Origin: Desulfobaculum xiamenense
GTDB taxonomy: Bacteria > Desulfobacterota > Desulfovibrionia > Desulfovibrionales > Desulfovibrionaceae
Direction: 5' to 3'
DNA length: 64,000 nt
NCBI RefSeq assembly: GCF_011927665.1
Contig: NZ_JAATJA010000002.1
Location: 372,001 to 436,000 of the forward strand
This document shows, piece after piece, positions 46,915-55,802 of this stretch (the first letter of the stretch is position 1; every line of letters starts with the position of its first letter). The notes beneath the pieces are model-generated. The model was given only the letters and a program-made list of their open reading frames with translations. It was not told where the DNA came from and ran no database searches. A program made the translations under genes and the position numbers.

Positions 46915-48210
46915 ATGAAAACGATCATCGAGCAAGAAGATCAGCCTCCCTTGCGAGAGGCGGGAATGGCCAGAGTGAGCGACGCGCGCGGCACCATCGA
47001 ATCCGATGCCAGAGCTGCGCGGCGCAAGGCCATGGTCAAGGTCGAGGTCCCGGTCATCAACAAGACCGCACGGGCCTTCCGTGACGCACATTTCCCCGGC
47101 GTTGACGACGCCACGTGGAACGATTGGCGCTGGCAGGTGCGCAACAGGCTTTCCACCGTCGAGGACTTCCGCCGTATGCTCGGCGTGAACGCCCTTGAGG
47201 CCGAAGCCATTGCCATGCAGGGCCTGCGTCTTCCCGTGGCCGTTACGCCGTACTACGCGAGCCTGCTCACCGGGCTCGACTGCTCCGAAGCGCTTCGGCG
47301 CTGTGTCATTCCCGCGGCTGCCGAGCTTGATCGCAGCTACGGCGAATGCGGCGATCCGCTGGCCGAGGACCACGATAGCCCCGTTCCGGGCATCGTGCAT
47401 CGCTATCCGGACCGCGTGCTTTTCATCGCCACCGACATCTGTTCCACCTACTGCCGCTACTGCACGCGCTCGCGCCTTGTGGGCCGTAAGGAAACCCGCG
47501 CCCTGCGCACCCGCGTGTGGGACCAGGCCATCGACTACGTGCGTCGCACCCCGCAGGTGCGCGACGTTCTCGTTTCCGGCGGCGATCCGTTCCTGTTGCC
47601 CGACAGCGCGCTCGAATACATCCTCTCGCGCCTGCGTGCCATTCCGCATGTGGAGATGCTGCGCCTGGGCACCAAGACGCCCATGGTCCTGCCTCAGCGC
47701 ATCACTCCGGCGCTGGTGCGCATGCTCAAGCGTTACCACCCGCTGTTCGTGAGCATTCACTGCACGCACCCCGGTGAGCTGACGCCCGAGGCCGGTCAGG
47801 CCTGCGCGCGTCTGGCCGATGCGGGCATCCCGCTGGGCAGCCAGACCGTGCTGCTCTCCGGCGTGAACGACAACACCGAGACCATGCTCGCGCTTATGCG
47901 CGGCCTGCTGAAGAACCGCGTGCGTCCCTATTACCTGTACCAGTGCGATCAGGTGGAGGGCACCGCCCACTTCCGCACGCCGCTCTCGCGCGGCATCGAG
48001 ATCATGCGCGGGCTTCGCGGCTTCACCTCCGGATACGCCATCCCGCACTTCGTGGTGGACCTGCCTGGTGGCGGCGGCAAGACCCCTGTGCTTCCCGAGT
48101 ACTTCCAGGGACGCGACGGGGACGAGCTCATTTTCAAGAACTATGAGGGCCGCGAGTTCCGTACCCTCGATCCCCTGCCGTCCGCCGATACCGACGCGGA
48201 CCGGCGCTAG
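46915..48210 (+). CDS. kamA: Lysine 2,3-aminomutase family radical SAM enzyme
   Basis: The 431-residue enzyme has the cluster motif at Cys176, Cys180 and Cys183 (DICSTYCRYCTRSR). The PLP lysine is Lys389 in VVDLPGGGGKTPVLPEYF. Asp345 (YQCD) and Asp382 (VVD) correspond to the two aspartates that hold the lysine side-chain amino group in the clostridial enzyme; the spacings (37, then 7 to Lys389) are identical. So lysine is the likely substrate and beta-lysine the product. The length and upstream helical region are normal for KamA, longer than EpmB. It is followed after nine bases by the first ATP-grasp gene. Confidence 0.9.
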   Translation: MKTIIEQEDQPPLREAGMARVSDARGTIESDARAARRKAMVKVEVPVINKTARAFRDAHFPGVDDATWNDWRWQVRNRLSTVEDFRRMLGVNALEAEAIAMQGLRLPVAVTPYYASLLTGLDCSEALRRCVIPAAAELDRSYGECGDPLAEDHDSPVPGIVHRYPDRVLFIATDICSTYCRYCTRSRLVGRKETRALRTRVWDQAIDYVRRTPQVRDVLVSGGDPFLLPDSALEYILSRLRAIPHVEMLRLGTKTPMVLPQRITPALVRMLKRYHPLFVSIHCTHPGELTPEAGQACARLADAGIPLGSQTVLLSGVNDNTETMLALMRGLLKNRVRPYYLYQCDQVEGTAHFRTPLSRGIEIMRGLRGFTSGYAIPHFVVDLPGGGGKTPVLPEYFQGRDGDELIFKNYEGREFRTLDPLPSADTDADRR

Positions 48211-48219
48211 GAGTATGGC

Positions 48220-49248
48220 GTGAGGATTGGTATCACCTACGATCTGCGCAGCGACTACCTCGCTCGCGGATACTCCAAGGCCGAGACGGCCGAGTTCGAC
48301 AGCCCCGTGACCATCGACGGCATCGCAGGGGCGCTGACCCGCGCGGGCCACGAGGTGGAACGCGTGGGCGGTCTGGACGCGCTTATCGAGGCGCTGGCCG
48401 CCGGACGTAGCTGGGATCTCGTCTTCAACATCGCCGAGGGCATGCACGGATACGGCCGCGAGGCCGTGATTCCGGCGCTGCTTGAGGCGCGTGGCATTGC
48501 GTGTACCTTCTCGGACCCGCTGGCGCTGGCCGTGTGCCTGCACAAGCCCACTACCAAGCGCGTGGTGCGCGACGCGGGCGTGCCCACGCCGGAGTTCGCG
48601 GTCATCGCCACCATGGCGGACCTCGATGGCTTCGCGTTGCCGTTCCCGGTTTTCGCCAAACCCGTTGCCGAAGGCACGAGCAAGGGCGTGACCGGCTCCT
48701 CCCTCGTGCATGACGCCGCGCAGTTGGCAGAGGTGTGCGAACGGCTTCTGGCAGCGCATTCCCAGCCCGTGCTGGTGGAGCGCTACCTGCCCGGTCGCGA
48801 GTTCACCGTGGGCATCGTCGGCTCCGGCGCCAAGGCGAAGAGCATTGGCGTCATGGAAGTGCTGGTGGGCGGCAAGGGCGGCAGCGATGCCGTGTACTGC
48901 TACGACACCAAGCAGGAATATCTGGACCGCGTGACCTACCACCTCGCAACGGATGCGCAGGCGCAGGCCGCCGCCGAACTGGCCGTGGACGCGTGGCGCG
49001 CCCTCGACTGCCGCGACGCGGGCCGCGTGGATGTGCGTCTGGACGAGAACGGACAGCCGCGCTTCATCGAGGCCAACCCGCTGCCGGGCCTGCACCCCAT
49101 CGACTCGGACCTGCCGATCATCTGCAGGCTCGGGGGCATCGAGTATGACACGCTCATCCGGGCCATCGTGGCCGGGGCGTGCGAGCGCTGCGGCCTCGAC
49201 GGCGAGGCGCGGACCGGTCGCATTCCCGCGGCCGGAGAGGTCCAGTGA
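48220..49248 (+). CDS. ATP-grasp ligase, D-Ala-D-Ala ligase-like (first)
   Basis: The 342-residue protein starts with GTG after AGGAG. It has a pre-ATP-grasp domain (1-95, GITYDLRSDYLARGYSK, LVFNIAEGMHGYGREA), an ATP-binding region (PVFAKPVAEGTSKGV, LVERYLPGREFTVGIVG) and metal ligands in RFIEANPLPGLHP. The family forms carboxylate-amine bonds through acyl phosphates. It differs enough from Ddl, and sits in such a context, that a cell-wall role is unlikely. Beta-lysine or a product of it is a plausible substrate, by inference. It overlaps the next ligase gene by four bases (GTGA). Confidence 0.87.
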   Translation: MRIGITYDLRSDYLARGYSKAETAEFDSPVTIDGIAGALTRAGHEVERVGGLDALIEALAAGRSWDLVFNIAEGMHGYGREAVIPALLEARGIACTFSDPLALAVCLHKPTTKRVVRDAGVPTPEFAVIATMADLDGFALPFPVFAKPVAEGTSKGVTGSSLVHDAAQLAEVCERLLAAHSQPVLVERYLPGREFTVGIVGSGAKAKSIGVMEVLVGGKGGSDAVYCYDTKQEYLDRVTYHLATDAQAQAAAELAVDAWRALDCRDAGRVDVRLDENGQPRFIEANPLPGLHPIDSDLPIICRLGGIEYDTLIRAIVAGACERCGLDGEARTGRIPAAGEVQ

Positions 49249-50258
49249 TCGTCGCGGTCCTCTACAATCGTCCGCTGCCGGGCTGTGGTGCCGAGGAACT
49301 CGACACCATGGTCCAGGTGCGGGCCGTTTCGGAAACCCTGAGGGAGCTGGGGCATGGTGTCTACACCGTGCCCTTTTCCCTTGATCTGCCCGACGCCGCG
49401 GCGACGCTTCGCGCCCTGCGGCCGGACATCGTGTTCAATCTCGCCGAGGGTGCGGACGGCAAGGGGAGATTCATCCACTTCGCCCCGGCGCTGCTCGAAG
49501 ACCTTGGTCTGCCGTTCACGGGTGCGGACAGTACGGCCATGGCCGTCAGTTCCAACAAGCTCATGGCCAAGGCGCACATGCGTTCCGCCGGGCTGCCCAC
49601 GCCGCCGTGGCGGACCCTGCCCCAGTTGGATTCCGGCGAGCGCGAGGCGCGCGGCACCTTCATCATCAAGTCCGTGTGGGAGCATGCCTCCATCGGCCTT
49701 GAGGGCGATTGCGTCGTGGAGGTGCGAAGCGCCGCCGCGCTGATGGACGCCATGCTCCGTTTGCGCGGGCGCATGGGCGGGGAGTGCTTCGCCGAGCGCT
49801 TTCTCGATGGGCACGAATACTGCGTGGCCATGCTCGATTCCCCGAACGGGCCGCAGGCCCTGCCGCCGGCGCGCATGCGCTTCGGCGGCGGGACGGGCAG
49901 CGAGCGGGTCATCGGCTACCGTGCGAAGTGGGACGAAGAGGCGCCGGAATACGACCTCGTGCGCCGGGACTTCGATTCCTGCGCGGCGGACGCGGCCCTG
50001 TGTCGCGATCTGACGAGCACGGCCCTTGCGTGCTGGAAGGCCTTTGGCCTGTCCGGCTACGCGCGGGTGGATTTCCGTACCGGCGCGCACGGCGAGGTCA
50101 ACATCATAGACATCAACGCAAACCCCTGCCTGTCTCCGGATGCGGGATTCGCCGCGGCCCTCGAACGGGCCGGGATTCCCTACGCCGATGCGGTGCGCAG
50201 GATTCTCGAAGCCGCTCTGGTTTGGCACGACGCGGGGCGATCGGTACGTAGGAAATGA
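49245..50258 (+). CDS. ATP-grasp ligase, D-Ala-D-Ala ligase-like (second)
   Basis: The 337-residue protein starts with GTG in the GTGA overlap. It resembles the first ligase in plan but is clearly diverged: AVLYNRPLPGCGAEELD, DIVFNLAEGADGKGRFIHFA, GTFIIKSVWEHASIGLEG, and metal ligands in NIIDINANPCLSPDAGF. Two unlike ligases in a row suggest two successive couplings or a ligase acting on the product of the first. Its stop overlaps the acetyltransferase gene (ATGA). Confidence 0.87.
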   Translation: MIVAVLYNRPLPGCGAEELDTMVQVRAVSETLRELGHGVYTVPFSLDLPDAAATLRALRPDIVFNLAEGADGKGRFIHFAPALLEDLGLPFTGADSTAMAVSSNKLMAKAHMRSAGLPTPPWRTLPQLDSGEREARGTFIIKSVWEHASIGLEGDCVVEVRSAAALMDAMLRLRGRMGGECFAERFLDGHEYCVAMLDSPNGPQALPPARMRFGGGTGSERVIGYRAKWDEEAPEYDLVRRDFDSCAADAALCRDLTSTALACWKAFGLSGYARVDFRTGAHGEVNIIDINANPCLSPDAGFAAALERAGIPYADAVRRILEAALVWHDAGRSVRRK

Positions 50259-50797
50259 AGAAAGGACTGGATTTCGAATTCCGCCGCACGGTGTGTGAAG
50301 CGGACGTGGAGACCGTGACGTCCATCGTGACGTCCAGCGGATTCTTCACCGAGGAAGAAATAGAGATTGCCGCGTCGCTGGTGCGGGAGCGGCTTGAATT
50401 CGGTCCCTCGACCGGGTATGAGTTTCTCTTCGCGGACGCAGGGGGACAAACCCTCGGATACGCCTGCTACGGGCCGACGGATGACGATCCCACGCTGTAC
50501 GATCTGTACTGGATCGCCATGCAGGATCGACTGCGCGGCTACGGCGTGGGTACGCGGATTCTGCTTGCCGTGGAGGAGCTGGTGCGTCATGGAGGCGGTA
50601 CGGTGCTTCGCATCGAGACGTCGTCCCAGCCGCTTTACACGCCCACCCGTGCCTTCTACGAGGGGCACGGATACACGCTGATCGATGTGACGGAAGACTT
50701 CTACGCGCCGGGAGACGCCCGGTGCACCTATACGCGAAACGTTTGGGAACCCGTGGGGGGCAGCGCCCCCAGCGGCGCAGAGGTGATCAATGGATAG
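50255..50797 (+). CDS. GNAT family N-acetyltransferase
   Basis: The 180-residue protein has the acetyl-CoA loop DRLRGYGVGTRILLAVEE and the typical C-terminal RAFYEGHGYTLIDV. It is translationally coupled to the second ligase (ATGA). In methanogens and other bacteria a beta-lysine acetyltransferase (AblB) partners KamA (AblA) to make N-epsilon-acetyl-beta-lysine. This protein is shorter than usual AblB, but an acetylation of beta-lysine or of a peptide made by the ligases is the obvious hypothesis. The last 20 residues are glycine/alanine-rich and run into cheW. Confidence 0.85.
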   Translation: MKKGLDFEFRRTVCEADVETVTSIVTSSGFFTEEEIEIAASLVRERLEFGPSTGYEFLFADAGGQTLGYACYGPTDDDPTLYDLYWIAMQDRLRGYGVGTRILLAVEELVRHGGGTVLRIETSSQPLYTPTRAFYEGHGYTLIDVTEDFYAPGDARCTYTRNVWEPVGGSAPSGAEVING

Positions 50798-51329
50798 ACA
50801 TGTCGACGGAAACGGATTGGTGCAGCTGGTGACCTTCCATCTCGGCCGCGAACGCTACGGCGTCGAGGTCGTGCGCGTGCGCGAGATTGTGCGCATGCAG
50901 TCCATCACAGCTGTACCCCGCTCCCCGAAGCATGTGCTTGGCGTCACCAATCTGCGCGGCAGCCTCGTCTCTGTCATGGACCTGCGCATGCGCCTCGGCC
51001 TTGAACGCATTCCCTACGGTCCCAAGACCCGTATCCTCATCGTGGAGGCCGGGGTGCAGCCCGTGGGGCTGGTGGTCGATTCCGTGGCCGACGTCATGCG
51101 TCTGCCGCGCGAGGCCATGGGCGAGACCTCGGGCCTGCTTTCCGGCTCCGAGGCGCGCTGCGTGCGTAGCGTGGCCGAGATAGGCGACGGCTCCCTGCTT
51201 CTCGAACTGGATCTCGACGACCTTTTGGGCGGCGAGCAGGATGAGGGGCAGGTGTCGTGCGTGGCCGAGACCTCGGACACGGCCAGTTCCATCGGCCAGT
51301 CCGGCGGAGCAGGCCGCCGCGCCGCCTGA
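50790..51329 (+). CDS. cheW: CheW-like chemotaxis coupling protein
   Basis: The 179-residue protein has a full CheW domain (VQLVTFHLGRERYGVEVVRV ... RSPKHVLGVTNLRGSLVSVM ... GLVVDSVADVMRLP). The 30-residue tail is low in complexity. CheW links chemoreceptors to the CheA kinase. It overlaps the acetyltransferase gene by eight bases and has no promoter of its own that I can see, so it appears to be in the sigma-54 operon. No other che gene is in the window. A terminator follows. Confidence 0.92.
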   Translation: MDRHVDGNGLVQLVTFHLGRERYGVEVVRVREIVRMQSITAVPRSPKHVLGVTNLRGSLVSVMDLRMRLGLERIPYGPKTRILIVEAGVQPVGLVVDSVADVMRLPREAMGETSGLLSGSEARCVRSVAEIGDGSLLLELDLDDLLGGEQDEGQVSCVAETSDTASSIGQSGGAGRRAA

Positions 51330-51379
51330 CGCGTTTCGCTTGCGACACATTCTCCCGCTGCCTTGGGCGCGGGATGCCG

Positions 51380-51422
51380 ATCGGCCCGGACACGCCACGC
51401 GCGTCCGGGCCGATGTCGTTTT
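51380..51422 (+). terminator. Terminator at the end of the aminomutase-cheW operon
   Basis: A perfect 12-bp stem (ATCGGCCCGGAC / GTCCGGGCCGAT) with an 11-base loop is followed by GTCGTTTT. Confidence 0.8.
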
Positions 51423-51478
51423 GTCGAGCGTTGTGGCGTAGGGGGGATGTCGGGGGGGTATCGTCTTGGATGGCGAGC

Positions 51479-51508
51479 TTGCCAACAATCCGGAAAGGCG
51501 ATTAAAAT
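51479..51508 (+). promoter_or_regulatory. Probable sigma-70 promoter of galE
   Basis: TTGCCA and TAAAAT with an 18-base spacer, each five of six consensus bases, lie 92 bases before the galE start and downstream of a terminator. Confidence 0.6.
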
Positions 51509-51599
51509 GGCCGGATTGATCGGGTGCGACGATTCCGGCTCGGGCCGGGGTTCCCGTCACGGCCGAATGCACCTCAACTCGTACACAAGGGCGTCTGGC

Positions 51600-52580
51600 A
51601 TGACCAACATCCTCGTCACCGGCGGAGCCGGATACATCGGCAGCCACACCTGCAAGCTGCTCAAGGCGGCGGGCTACACCCCCGTGACCTTCGACAATAT
51701 GGTCTACGGCCACGACTGGGCCGTGAAATGGGGCCCGCTGGAGCGCGGCGACATTCTCGACCGCGCGGCCCTCGACGCCGTCTTCGACACCTACGCCCCT
51801 GCGGCGGTCATCCACTTTGCCGCCTACACCTACGTGGGCGAGTCCGTGGAAAACCCCGGCCGCTACTACCGCAACAACGTGGCGGGCACGGTGAACCTCA
51901 TGGAGGCCATGCGCGACCACGGCTGCCGCAGCATCATCTTCTCCAGCACCTGCGCCACTTACGGCGTGCCCGAGCGCATGCCCATGACCGAAGACTTGCC
52001 CCAGAAGCCCATCAACCCCTACGGCTGGACCAAGCTCATGATCGAGCAGGTGCTGCGGGACTTCGAAACCGCTCACGGCATCAGCCACATGGCCCTGCGC
52101 TACTTCAACGCCGCCGGGGCCGACCCGGACGGCGAGATCGGCGAGGACCACGACCCTGAGACGCACCTCATCCCGCTCACCGTGCAGGCTGGCCTTGGGC
52201 TGCGCGGTCCCATCCGCATTTTCGGCGACGACTACCCAACGCCCGACGGCACCGCCGTGCGCGACTATATCCATGTGACCGACCTTGCCGACGCGCATAT
52301 CCGCGCGCTGGAGGTGCTCATGGAGGGTGGGGCGAGCCGCATGCTCAACCTCGGCACCGGCCATGGGGCCAGCGTGCGCGAGGTGGTGGACGCCGTGGGG
52401 CGCGTGCTCGGTCAGCCTGTCCCTGCGGAAATGGCCCCGCGCCGGGCCGGCGATCCGCCCATGCTCGTGGCCGATGCCACCCGTGCCCGCAACGAGCTTG
52501 GGTGGGTCCCTCGGCATACGGACATCGACGCCATCGTCGAGACCGCCTGCCGCTGGCATCGCGCGCATCAGCTCGGCTAG
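51600..52580 (+). CDS. galE: UDP-glucose 4-epimerase
   Basis: The 326-residue short-chain dehydrogenase-type epimerase has the NAD motif TGGAGYIGSHTCKLL and the catalytic Ser/Thr with the YxxxK pair (FSSTCATYG, NPYGWTK). The C-terminal part has ALRYFNAAGADPDGEIGE. It interconverts UDP-glucose and UDP-galactose for surface polysaccharides. The ATG is chosen by family length; only a weak AAGG lies upstream. No polysaccharide genes are adjacent. Confidence 0.93.
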   Translation: MTNILVTGGAGYIGSHTCKLLKAAGYTPVTFDNMVYGHDWAVKWGPLERGDILDRAALDAVFDTYAPAAVIHFAAYTYVGESVENPGRYYRNNVAGTVNLMEAMRDHGCRSIIFSSTCATYGVPERMPMTEDLPQKPINPYGWTKLMIEQVLRDFETAHGISHMALRYFNAAGADPDGEIGEDHDPETHLIPLTVQAGLGLRGPIRIFGDDYPTPDGTAVRDYIHVTDLADAHIRALEVLMEGGASRMLNLGTGHGASVREVVDAVGRVLGQPVPAEMAPRRAGDPPMLVADATRARNELGWVPRHTDIDAIVETACRWHRAHQLG

Positions 52581-52739
52581 TCGGGGTGGGGCCGTCCGGG
52601 GTGGATCATCTGGGGAGGCGGCGTGTATTCCGGAACATCCCGTCACGGTTGACAATTTATATTCCTCGGGCCAAGGCATGGGCACTGGTGTTCTTATGCA
52701 ATGGCGGCCATGGCCTGTGCCGGGCCGGGGGAGTTGAAA

Positions 52740-54107
52740 ATGTTTTCGAGATGGCAGGCCAAGGGCGGCTATCGCGACGTGTTTCGCGTGGGGTTGCCGC
52801 TGGTGGCCAGCATGGCCTCGGCCACGGTGATGCAGTTCACGGACCGAGTGTTCCTTGGCAATTATTCGTTGGACGCGCTGGCCGCTTCGCTTTCGGGCAG
52901 CGTGGTCAACTTCGTGTTCATGGCCTTCTTTTCCGGCGTGGCCAGCTACGCCACGGTCTTCGTGGCGCAGTATGTCGGGTCCGGGCAGCCGCGAAACGTC
53001 GGCCCGGTGGTCTGGCAGTCCGTGTGGTTCTCCCTCGCGGCCGGGGCGTGCATGGCGCTTCTGTCGCTTGTCGGGCCGTCCATTTTCGCGCTGGCCGGGC
53101 ATGCGCCCGAGGTGCGCGAGCTGGAGTGCGCCTATTTCTCCATTCTGAGCGTGGCCTCCGGGCTGAACATCTTCGGCGTGAGCCTGGCGTGCTTCTATTC
53201 CGGGCGCGGACTCACGCGCACGGTGATGCTGGTCAGCCTCGCCGGGGCGCTGGTCAACATCCCCCTCGACTACTGTCTTATTAATGGCTACGGCCCGTTT
53301 CCCGAGATGGGCATCCGTGGCGCGGGCTACGCCACGGCCATCGGCTGGGCGCTTTCCGCCGCGCTGTACGCGCTTCTGGTGCTGCGCCGGGCCAACGAGG
53401 CCGAATTCGCCATGCTGTCCGGCTTCCGCTTCGACCGCGAACTGTTTCTGCGGCTCATGCGCTTCGGGCTGCCTAGCGGCACGCAGGTCTTTCTCGACAT
53501 GTTCGGCGTGACCTTCTTCATCCTGCTGGTGGGCCGGATGGGCAATGCCGCGCTGGCCACCACCAACATGGTCTTCAGTCTCGACCATTTTAGCTTCCTG
53601 CCCATGTACGGCCTGCACGTCGCCGCGGAGGTCATGGTGGGGCAGGCGCTTGGCGCGGGGCGGGCGGACGACGCGGCCTATGCCGCCGGTAGCGCGGTGC
53701 GCCTGTGCTTCGGCTGGGCGGTCGTGGTCTCGATCATCTTCGTGTTCTGCCCCGGACCGCTGCTCGACATGTTCCGGCCCTCGTCCTACACGCCGGAGCA
53801 GTACGCGCAGATTCGTCACACCGGCGAGGTGCTACTGCGCTTCGTGGCCGCGTGGGCGCTGTTCGAGGCCTTCGCCATCGGCTACATGGGCGCGCTCAAG
53901 GGCGCGGGGGACACACGCTTCGTCATGCTGCTCATTGGCGCATGCTCCCTGTCCACGCTGGTGATTCCCACCTATTTCGTTGTGGAGGTCTTTGACGCCG
54001 GGCTGTACGCGGCGTGGAGTTGCGTGCTGCTCAACGTGATTCTGCTGTCGGTCTTTGCGCGGTGGCGTTTCGCGCAGGGGCGCTGGAAGCGTATGCGCGT
54101 GATCTGA
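52740..54107 (+). CDS. MATE family exporter (first of a tandem pair)
   Basis: The 455-residue protein has about 12 membrane helices and MATE features: LPLVASMASATVMQFTDRVF at the start, GRGLTRTVMLVSLAGALVNI and PEMGIRGAGYATAIGWALSA. It is a sodium- or proton-driven multidrug exporter by family. The ATG is chosen because the paralogue at 54311 begins at the same place; GGGGGAG lies upstream. The two copies are similar along most of their length, so they arose by duplication. Confidence 0.92.
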   Translation: MFSRWQAKGGYRDVFRVGLPLVASMASATVMQFTDRVFLGNYSLDALAASLSGSVVNFVFMAFFSGVASYATVFVAQYVGSGQPRNVGPVVWQSVWFSLAAGACMALLSLVGPSIFALAGHAPEVRELECAYFSILSVASGLNIFGVSLACFYSGRGLTRTVMLVSLAGALVNIPLDYCLINGYGPFPEMGIRGAGYATAIGWALSAALYALLVLRRANEAEFAMLSGFRFDRELFLRLMRFGLPSGTQVFLDMFGVTFFILLVGRMGNAALATTNMVFSLDHFSFLPMYGLHVAAEVMVGQALGAGRADDAAYAAGSAVRLCFGWAVVVSIIFVFCPGPLLDMFRPSSYTPEQYAQIRHTGEVLLRFVAAWALFEAFAIGYMGALKGAGDTRFVMLLIGACSLSTLVIPTYFVVEVFDAGLYAAWSCVLLNVILLSVFARWRFAQGRWKRMRVI

Positions 54108-54228
54108 GCGGGACAAAAATTTCCCGCATCCGGCACTCCGGCGGGACGGCGGGAATCCATCACGGGATTCCGGGGGTATGCGCGGGCTGCGACGGACTGC
54201 GACATGCCCTTGTGTGCCCGCACGGGCA

Positions 54229-54256
54229 TTGACATTCGGGCCGCAGTCTGCATACT
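54229..54256 (+). promoter_or_regulatory. Probable sigma-70 promoter of the second MATE gene
   Basis: TTGACA (perfect) with CATACT 16 bases on, 55 bases before the start. A 7-bp inverted repeat (GGAATCC / GGATTCC, near 54151-54170) lies upstream and could be an operator or weak terminator. Confidence 0.55.
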
Positions 54257-54310
54257 GGACAGTCGCACATCATTCTTCCGGCATGTCCGTGCCGATTTCC
54301 GGAGACATCA

Positions 54311-55684
54311 ATGATTTCGAGATGGGCCGTGCGCAACGGCTATCGTGACGTATTGACCATTGGCTTGCCGCTCGTGGCGAGCATGGCTTCCAACACCATC
54401 ACCCAATTCACCGACCGCGTCTTCCTCGCCCACTATTCGCTGGAGACGCTTGCCGCCTCGCTCTCCGCGGGTGTGGTGAGCTTTGGGTTCAGTGCCTTTT
54501 TCGCGGGCCTTGCGAGCTATGTGAACGTGTTCGTCGCCCAGTACACCGGTGCGGGGCGCAATCTGCGCGTCGGTCCCGCCCTGTGGCAGGGCCTGTGGTT
54601 TGCTCTGGTGGCTGGCCTGTGCATGAGTGCGCTGGCCCTGCCCGCCGAGTGGATATTCACCGTTGCCGGCCACGCGCCGGTGGTGCAGGCCATGGAGGTG
54701 GACTACTACCGCATCTTGTGCTTCGCCTCGGCCTTCAGCATCCTCGATGTGGTGCTGGGCGGATTCTACACCGGGCGCGGCATCACCCGGCCGGTCATGG
54801 TCGTGAACCTTGCCGGAGCGCTGCTCAACATTCCGTTGGACTACATGTTCATCTACGGCTTCGGACCGATTCCCGAGATGGGCATCCGTGGTGCGGGCTA
54901 TGCCACGGCCATCGCGTGGGGCTTTTCCGCCGCGCTGTTCGCCGTGCTCATCTTCACCCGCAAGAACGAGGAGAGCTTTGCCGTGCGTTCCGGGTGGCGG
55001 GTGCAGCCGGACCTGTTCCGGCGGCTGGTGCGCTTCGGATTGCCGAGCGGCGTGGAGTTCTTCCTCGACGTGTTCGGCTTCACGGTGTTCATCCTGCTGG
55101 TGGGCCGCATCGGCAATGTGGAGCTTGCAGCGACGAACATGGTCTTCAGCCTCAATCAGTTCAGCTTCATGCCCATGATCGGCCTGCACATCGCCGTGCA
55201 ATCCATGGTGGGACAGGCCGTTGGCGCGGGGTGCCCGGACGACGGCGAAGCCGCCGCCACCAGCACCATGCATCTGTGCGTGGGCTGGGCCGCCGTCATG
55301 GCGCTGATCTATCTGCTGCTGCCCGGTCCGCTTACGGACCTCTTCCGGCCCGACGGATTCACGGCGGCGCAGTATGCCCCCGTGCGCGACACCGGACGGA
55401 TTCTGCTCATGTTCGTGGCCTTCTATACGCTGTTCGACGCGGTGGCCATCACCTACCTCGGCGCGCTCAAGGGCGCGGGCGACACGGCCTACACCATGCG
55501 CCTCATCGGCGCGGCGTCCATGTGCGCGATGGTCGTTCCCTCGTATGTGGCGCTGGAAGTGCTGCATGCCGGGCTGTACGCGGGATGGCTCTGCGTGGTG
55601 AGCTATGTGCTCCTGTTGGCCTTCTTCGCGCTACGACGCTTCCGGCGTGGGCATTGGCGCGGGATGCGCGTTATCGAGGCCTAG
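54311..55684 (+). CDS. MATE family exporter (second of a tandem pair)
   Basis: The 457-residue protein is a paralogue of the preceding exporter, with LPLVASMASNTITQFTDRVF, GRGITRPVMVVNLAGALLNI and PEMGIRGAGYATAIAWGFSA. It also has about 12 helices. GGAG precedes the ATG. The separate promoter-like sequence between the genes suggests that the two can be expressed independently. The substrate is unknown. Confidence 0.92.
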   Translation: MISRWAVRNGYRDVLTIGLPLVASMASNTITQFTDRVFLAHYSLETLAASLSAGVVSFGFSAFFAGLASYVNVFVAQYTGAGRNLRVGPALWQGLWFALVAGLCMSALALPAEWIFTVAGHAPVVQAMEVDYYRILCFASAFSILDVVLGGFYTGRGITRPVMVVNLAGALLNIPLDYMFIYGFGPIPEMGIRGAGYATAIAWGFSAALFAVLIFTRKNEESFAVRSGWRVQPDLFRRLVRFGLPSGVEFFLDVFGFTVFILLVGRIGNVELAATNMVFSLNQFSFMPMIGLHIAVQSMVGQAVGAGCPDDGEAAATSTMHLCVGWAAVMALIYLLLPGPLTDLFRPDGFTAAQYAPVRDTGRILLMFVAFYTLFDAVAITYLGALKGAGDTAYTMRLIGAASMCAMVVPSYVALEVLHAGLYAGWLCVVSYVLLLAFFALRRFRRGHWRGMRVIEA

Positions 55685-55802
55685 CCGGAACGCGGCGGAC
55701 CTTGCCAACGCGCGGGCGATGGTTACACTTCAGGACTCGGGCATGCCCCGGCCCCGGCGCGTCGCGTCGGGCGCAACGCAGCCAAGGATTTCAGGACATC
55801 CG

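Noticed and set aside
46915-48210. EpmB-type aminomutase for elongation factor P
   Set aside because: The protein is longer than EpmB, keeps both lysine-binding aspartates and C-terminal LAM motifs, and has no epmA or efp gene nearby.
48220-50258. Two D-alanine-D-alanine ligases for peptidoglycan
   Set aside because: The active-site surroundings differ from Ddl, two unlike copies lie together, and there are no cell-wall genes beside them.
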